Below are positions 62,044-64,000 of a DNA stretch of 64,000 bases, piece by piece. Where the stretch lies: NCBI RefSeq assembly GCF_024746835.1, contig NZ_CP080531.1, positions 7,026,001 through 7,090,000 of the forward strand, given 5' to 3'. Below the pieces are notes generated by a model that worked only from the letters and a program-made list of their open reading frames with translations, made no database searches and was not told where the DNA came from. A program made the position numbers and the translations under genes. Positions within the stretch are counted from its first letter, which is position 1, and each line of letters starts with the position of its first letter. The stretch comes from Mesorhizobium sp. AR02 (GTDB taxonomy: Bacteria; Pseudomonadota; Alphaproteobacteria; Rhizobiales; Rhizobiaceae).

Positions 62044-63051
62044 ATGGCGACCAAGAACATCGACCATGCCTTCACCGCCCGCTCCAAAACGGGCGGCGCC
62101 CTTGAGCCGACCTATTCCGGCGCGCTGTCGTTCATGCGGCGCAAATACACCAAGGACGTGAAGGGCGCGGACGCGGTGGTGTGGGGCATTCCGTTCGACG
62201 CCGCCGTCACCAACCGGCCAGGCGCCCGTTTCGGGCCGCAGGCGATCCGCCACGCCTCGGCGATCCTCGACAATGACCCGCAGTACCCGTTCTCGCGCGA
62301 TCTGTTCGAGCATCTCGCGGTGGTCGACTATGGCGACTGCCTGCTGGATTCCGGCAACCATCAGAAGACGCCCGGCACGATCGAGCGCGAAGCGGCCAAG
62401 ATCCTGAAATCAGGCGCTTTCCTTTTGACGCTCGGCGGCGACCATTTCGTCACCTGGCCGCTGCTCAAGGCGCATGCCGCCATCCACGGACCGCTCGCTC
62501 TGGTGCAGTTCGACGCGCATCAGGACACGTGGGAGGATGACGGCAAGCGCATCGACCACGGATCCTTCGTCGGCCGCGCGGTCAAGGAAGGCATCATCGA
62601 CCCCGATCGGTCGATCCAGATCGGCATCCGCACCCACGCGCCCGACACGTTCGGCATCAAGATCCTCTACGGCCACGAAATCGAGGAGATGCGTGCGTCC
62701 GACATCGCCTACGCCATCGTCGACCGCACCGGCGGCAAGAAGACGTACCTCACCTTCGACATCGATTGCCTCGACCCGGCCTATGCGCCCGGAACCGGCA
62801 CGCCGGTGGCCGGCGGACCGTCTTCGGCGAAGATCCTGTCGACGCTGCGGCAGCTCAACCAGATCGATATTGTCGGCGCCGATGTCGTGGAGGTTGCGCC
62901 GGCCTATGATCACGCCGATATAACGGCGATCGCCGGCTCGATGGTGGCCATGCAGTATCTCGGCCTGCTGGCGGAGCGGAAGGCACGGCAGGAAGAGATG
63001 AACAACGGCAATCACAACGGTGCCGCCGTGAATCATGGTAACGGCATATAG
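62044..63051 (+). CDS. speB: Agmatinase/ureohydrolase family enzyme
   Basis: 335 aa with binuclear manganese ligands in GGDHFVTWP, FDAHQDTWED and DIDCLDPAYAPGTGTPVAGG, the complete ureohydrolase set. This form cleaves agmatine to putrescine and urea, though related guanidino-acid hydrolases share the motifs. Tail residues after residue 315 (MNNGNHNGAAVNHGNGI) are low-complexity. About 124 bases separate its start from the divergent acyltransferase. argC follows 30 bases downstream in the same direction, joining polyamine/arginine metabolism. Confidence 0.92.
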   Translation: MATKNIDHAFTARSKTGGALEPTYSGALSFMRRKYTKDVKGADAVVWGIPFDAAVTNRPGARFGPQAIRHASAILDNDPQYPFSRDLFEHLAVVDYGDCLLDSGNHQKTPGTIEREAAKILKSGAFLLTLGGDHFVTWPLLKAHAAIHGPLALVQFDAHQDTWEDDGKRIDHGSFVGRAVKEGIIDPDRSIQIGIRTHAPDTFGIKILYGHEIEEMRASDIAYAIVDRTGGKKTYLTFDIDCLDPAYAPGTGTPVAGGPSSAKILSTLRQLNQIDIVGADVVEVAPAYDHADITAIAGSMVAMQYLGLLAERKARQEEMNNGNHNGAAVNHGNGI

Positions 63052-63081
63052 TCTTGAGATATCAGGGAATTTGATCAGGCA

Positions 63082-64000
63082 ATGAAACCGAAAATCTTCA
63101 TCGACGGCGAGCACGGCACCACCGGCCTGCAGATCCGGGCGCTGCTTGCCGAGCGTGGCGACCTGGAGATCATTTCCATTCCCGCCGAGCGCCGCAAGGA
63201 GACGGCGGCGCGCGCCGAATTCCTCAATGCCGCCGATATCGCGATCCTGTGTCTGCCGGACGATGCGGCGAAGGAGAGCGTCTCGCTGATCGCCAACGAC
63301 ACCACCAAGGTCATCGATGCGTCGACCGCGCATCGCGTCGCCGAAGGCTGGGCCTATGGCTTCGCCGAAATGGACAAGGATCAGGCCAAGACCATCGCCT
63401 CGGCCAAGCGTATCGCCAATCCCGGCTGCTGGCCGCAAGGACCGATCGCGACGCTGCGGCCGCTGGTCACCGCCGGGCTGCTGCCGGCCGATTTTCCGAT
63501 CACCGTCAACGGCATTTCGGGCTATTCGGGCGGCGGCCGCCCGATGATCGAGGATTACGTCGCCAAGGGCGAGGACGCCTCGGAGTTCCTGCCCTATGGT
63601 CTCACCCTGCAGCACAAGCACGTGCCGGAACTGCGGGCCTATGCGAAGCTGTCGCATGATCCGATCATGCAGCCGGCGGTCGGCAATTTCGCCCAGGGCA
63701 TGATCACCGTGGTGCCGCTGCAGCTCGGCGGCCTCGACCATGTGCCGACGGGTGCGGAGCTTCATGCGGCCATTGCCGACCATTTTGCCGCCATCAAGGG
63801 CGGCGTGGTCGAGGTGGCACCCTATGCGCATCTGGAGCGCATGCCGGAGATCGATCCCGAGATCTACAACGGCACCAACCGCATGAAGGTCTATGTCTTT
63901 GCTAACGACAAACGCGCGCAGGCGCTGCTGCTGGCGGTCTACGACAATCTCGGCAAGGGTGCCTCGGGTGCTGCCGTCCAGAACATGGACCTGATGCTCG
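63082..64000 (+). CDS. argC: N-acetyl-gamma-glutamyl-phosphate reductase, type 2, 3'-truncated
   Basis: 306 codons visible; the gene continues past the window edge. NADP-dependent reduction in arginine biosynthesis. The cofactor loop FIDGEHGTTGLQIR, catalytic Cys116 in NPGCWPQGP, the active-site block VNGISGYSGGGRPMIEDY and the catalytic His of LQHKHVPEL mark the short type-2 ArgC used in many proteobacteria. Start ATG 63082; only a weak ribosome site is visible (CAGG). Thirty bases after agmatinase, probably co-transcribed. Confidence 0.96.
   Translation, partial: MKPKIFIDGEHGTTGLQIRALLAERGDLEIISIPAERRKETAARAEFLNAADIAILCLPDDAAKESVSLIANDTTKVIDASTAHRVAEGWAYGFAEMDKDQAKTIASAKRIANPGCWPQGPIATLRPLVTAGLLPADFPITVNGISGYSGGGRPMIEDYVAKGEDASEFLPYGLTLQHKHVPELRAYAKLSHDPIMQPAVGNFAQGMITVVPLQLGGLDHVPTGAELHAAIADHFAAIKGGVVEVAPYAHLERMPEIDPEIYNGTNRMKVYVFANDKRAQALLLAVYDNLGKGASGAAVQNMDLML

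Noticed and set aside
62410..63831. 473-codon ORF antisense to agmatinase and argC
   Set aside because: Both sense genes carry full catalytic motifs; no domain on the antisense frame.

Overview
The window is a GC-rich chromosomal segment from an alphaproteobacterium of the order Hyphomicrobiales (Rhizobiales). It most resembles Mesorhizobium or a close relative. This rests on the gene set (an ExoX-type exopolysaccharide repressor, many high-affinity ABC uptake operons, type-2 argC, the clpP/clpX/lon/hupB block), the codon bias, and an intergenic repeat of a kind I associate with that group. No transposase, integrase, phage gene, CRISPR array or plasmid function is visible. Genus is inference from protein style, not from a search.

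Layout. (1) 1-961 is the end of tyrS. (2) 1199-8847 (minus strand) is a compact envelope cluster for copper and thiol redox: a multicopper oxidase, a DUF411 protein, two TlpA-type thioredoxins, SCO1, a PCu(A)C chaperone, a DsbA/ScsC-like protein and several small Cys- or Met-rich proteins, two of them membrane-bound. No copper ATPase or regulator is present. (3) 8963-16679 holds envelope and housekeeping genes: a large AsmA-like protein, Bcp peroxiredoxin, a FemAB-like acetyltransferase with a sterol-desaturase-type hydroxylase, and an M23 peptidase. (4) 16957-24670 holds a FAD oxidase, a FadR-type regulator, a VOC protein and a NitT/TauT-type ABC importer, convergent with an M20 and a creatinase/ectoine-hydrolase-like M24 pair. 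This looks like uptake and hydrolysis of an amide-containing nutrient. (5) 24889-29810 is a ROK-regulated ribose/fructose-type ABC importer plus an SDR dehydrogenase. (6) 29973-31065 holds a small unknown gene, tRNA-Val and tRNA-Asp head to head, and exoX. (7) 31473-40836 is a second sugar locus: PfkB kinase, RbsD/FucU mutarotase and a MalK-type ATPase on one strand; a large binding protein, two permeases and a small membrane protein on the other; then creatininase-family, SIS and aldo/keto reductase genes. (8) 40924-46277 is hupB, lon, clpX and clpP with clear terminators. (9) 46615-56861 is mixed metabolism: sarcosine-oxidase-like enzyme, cytochrome P450, a cupin with an apparent CTG start, O-acetylhomoserine sulfhydrylase with a structured leader, an overlapping CoA-binding/GNAT/AAA operon, a VOC protein, an ECHDC3-like hydratase homologue and a PaaI thioesterase. 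(10) 56924-58075 is rplM-rpsI with promoter, leader and terminator. (11) 58088-64000 holds an MFS exporter, a glycerophosphodiesterase, an acyltransferase, agmatinase and the start of argC.

The most unusual material is the copper/thiol cluster with its tiny proteins, and the second sugar locus, whose set of enzymes does not match a standard pathway I recognise. Several small-scale structures also stand out: a heptamer microsatellite in inverted orientation, a triple 17-bp repeat carrying three start codons in three frames, 17-bp repeats that look copied from a tRNA end, and an attenuator-like rplM leader. Three proteins were found by reading outside ordinary ORF calls: 38 aa at 2008-2124, 115 aa at 50762-51109 and 50 aa at 55251-55403. 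Very long open frames antisense to real genes are common here; I treat them as GC-bias artefacts.
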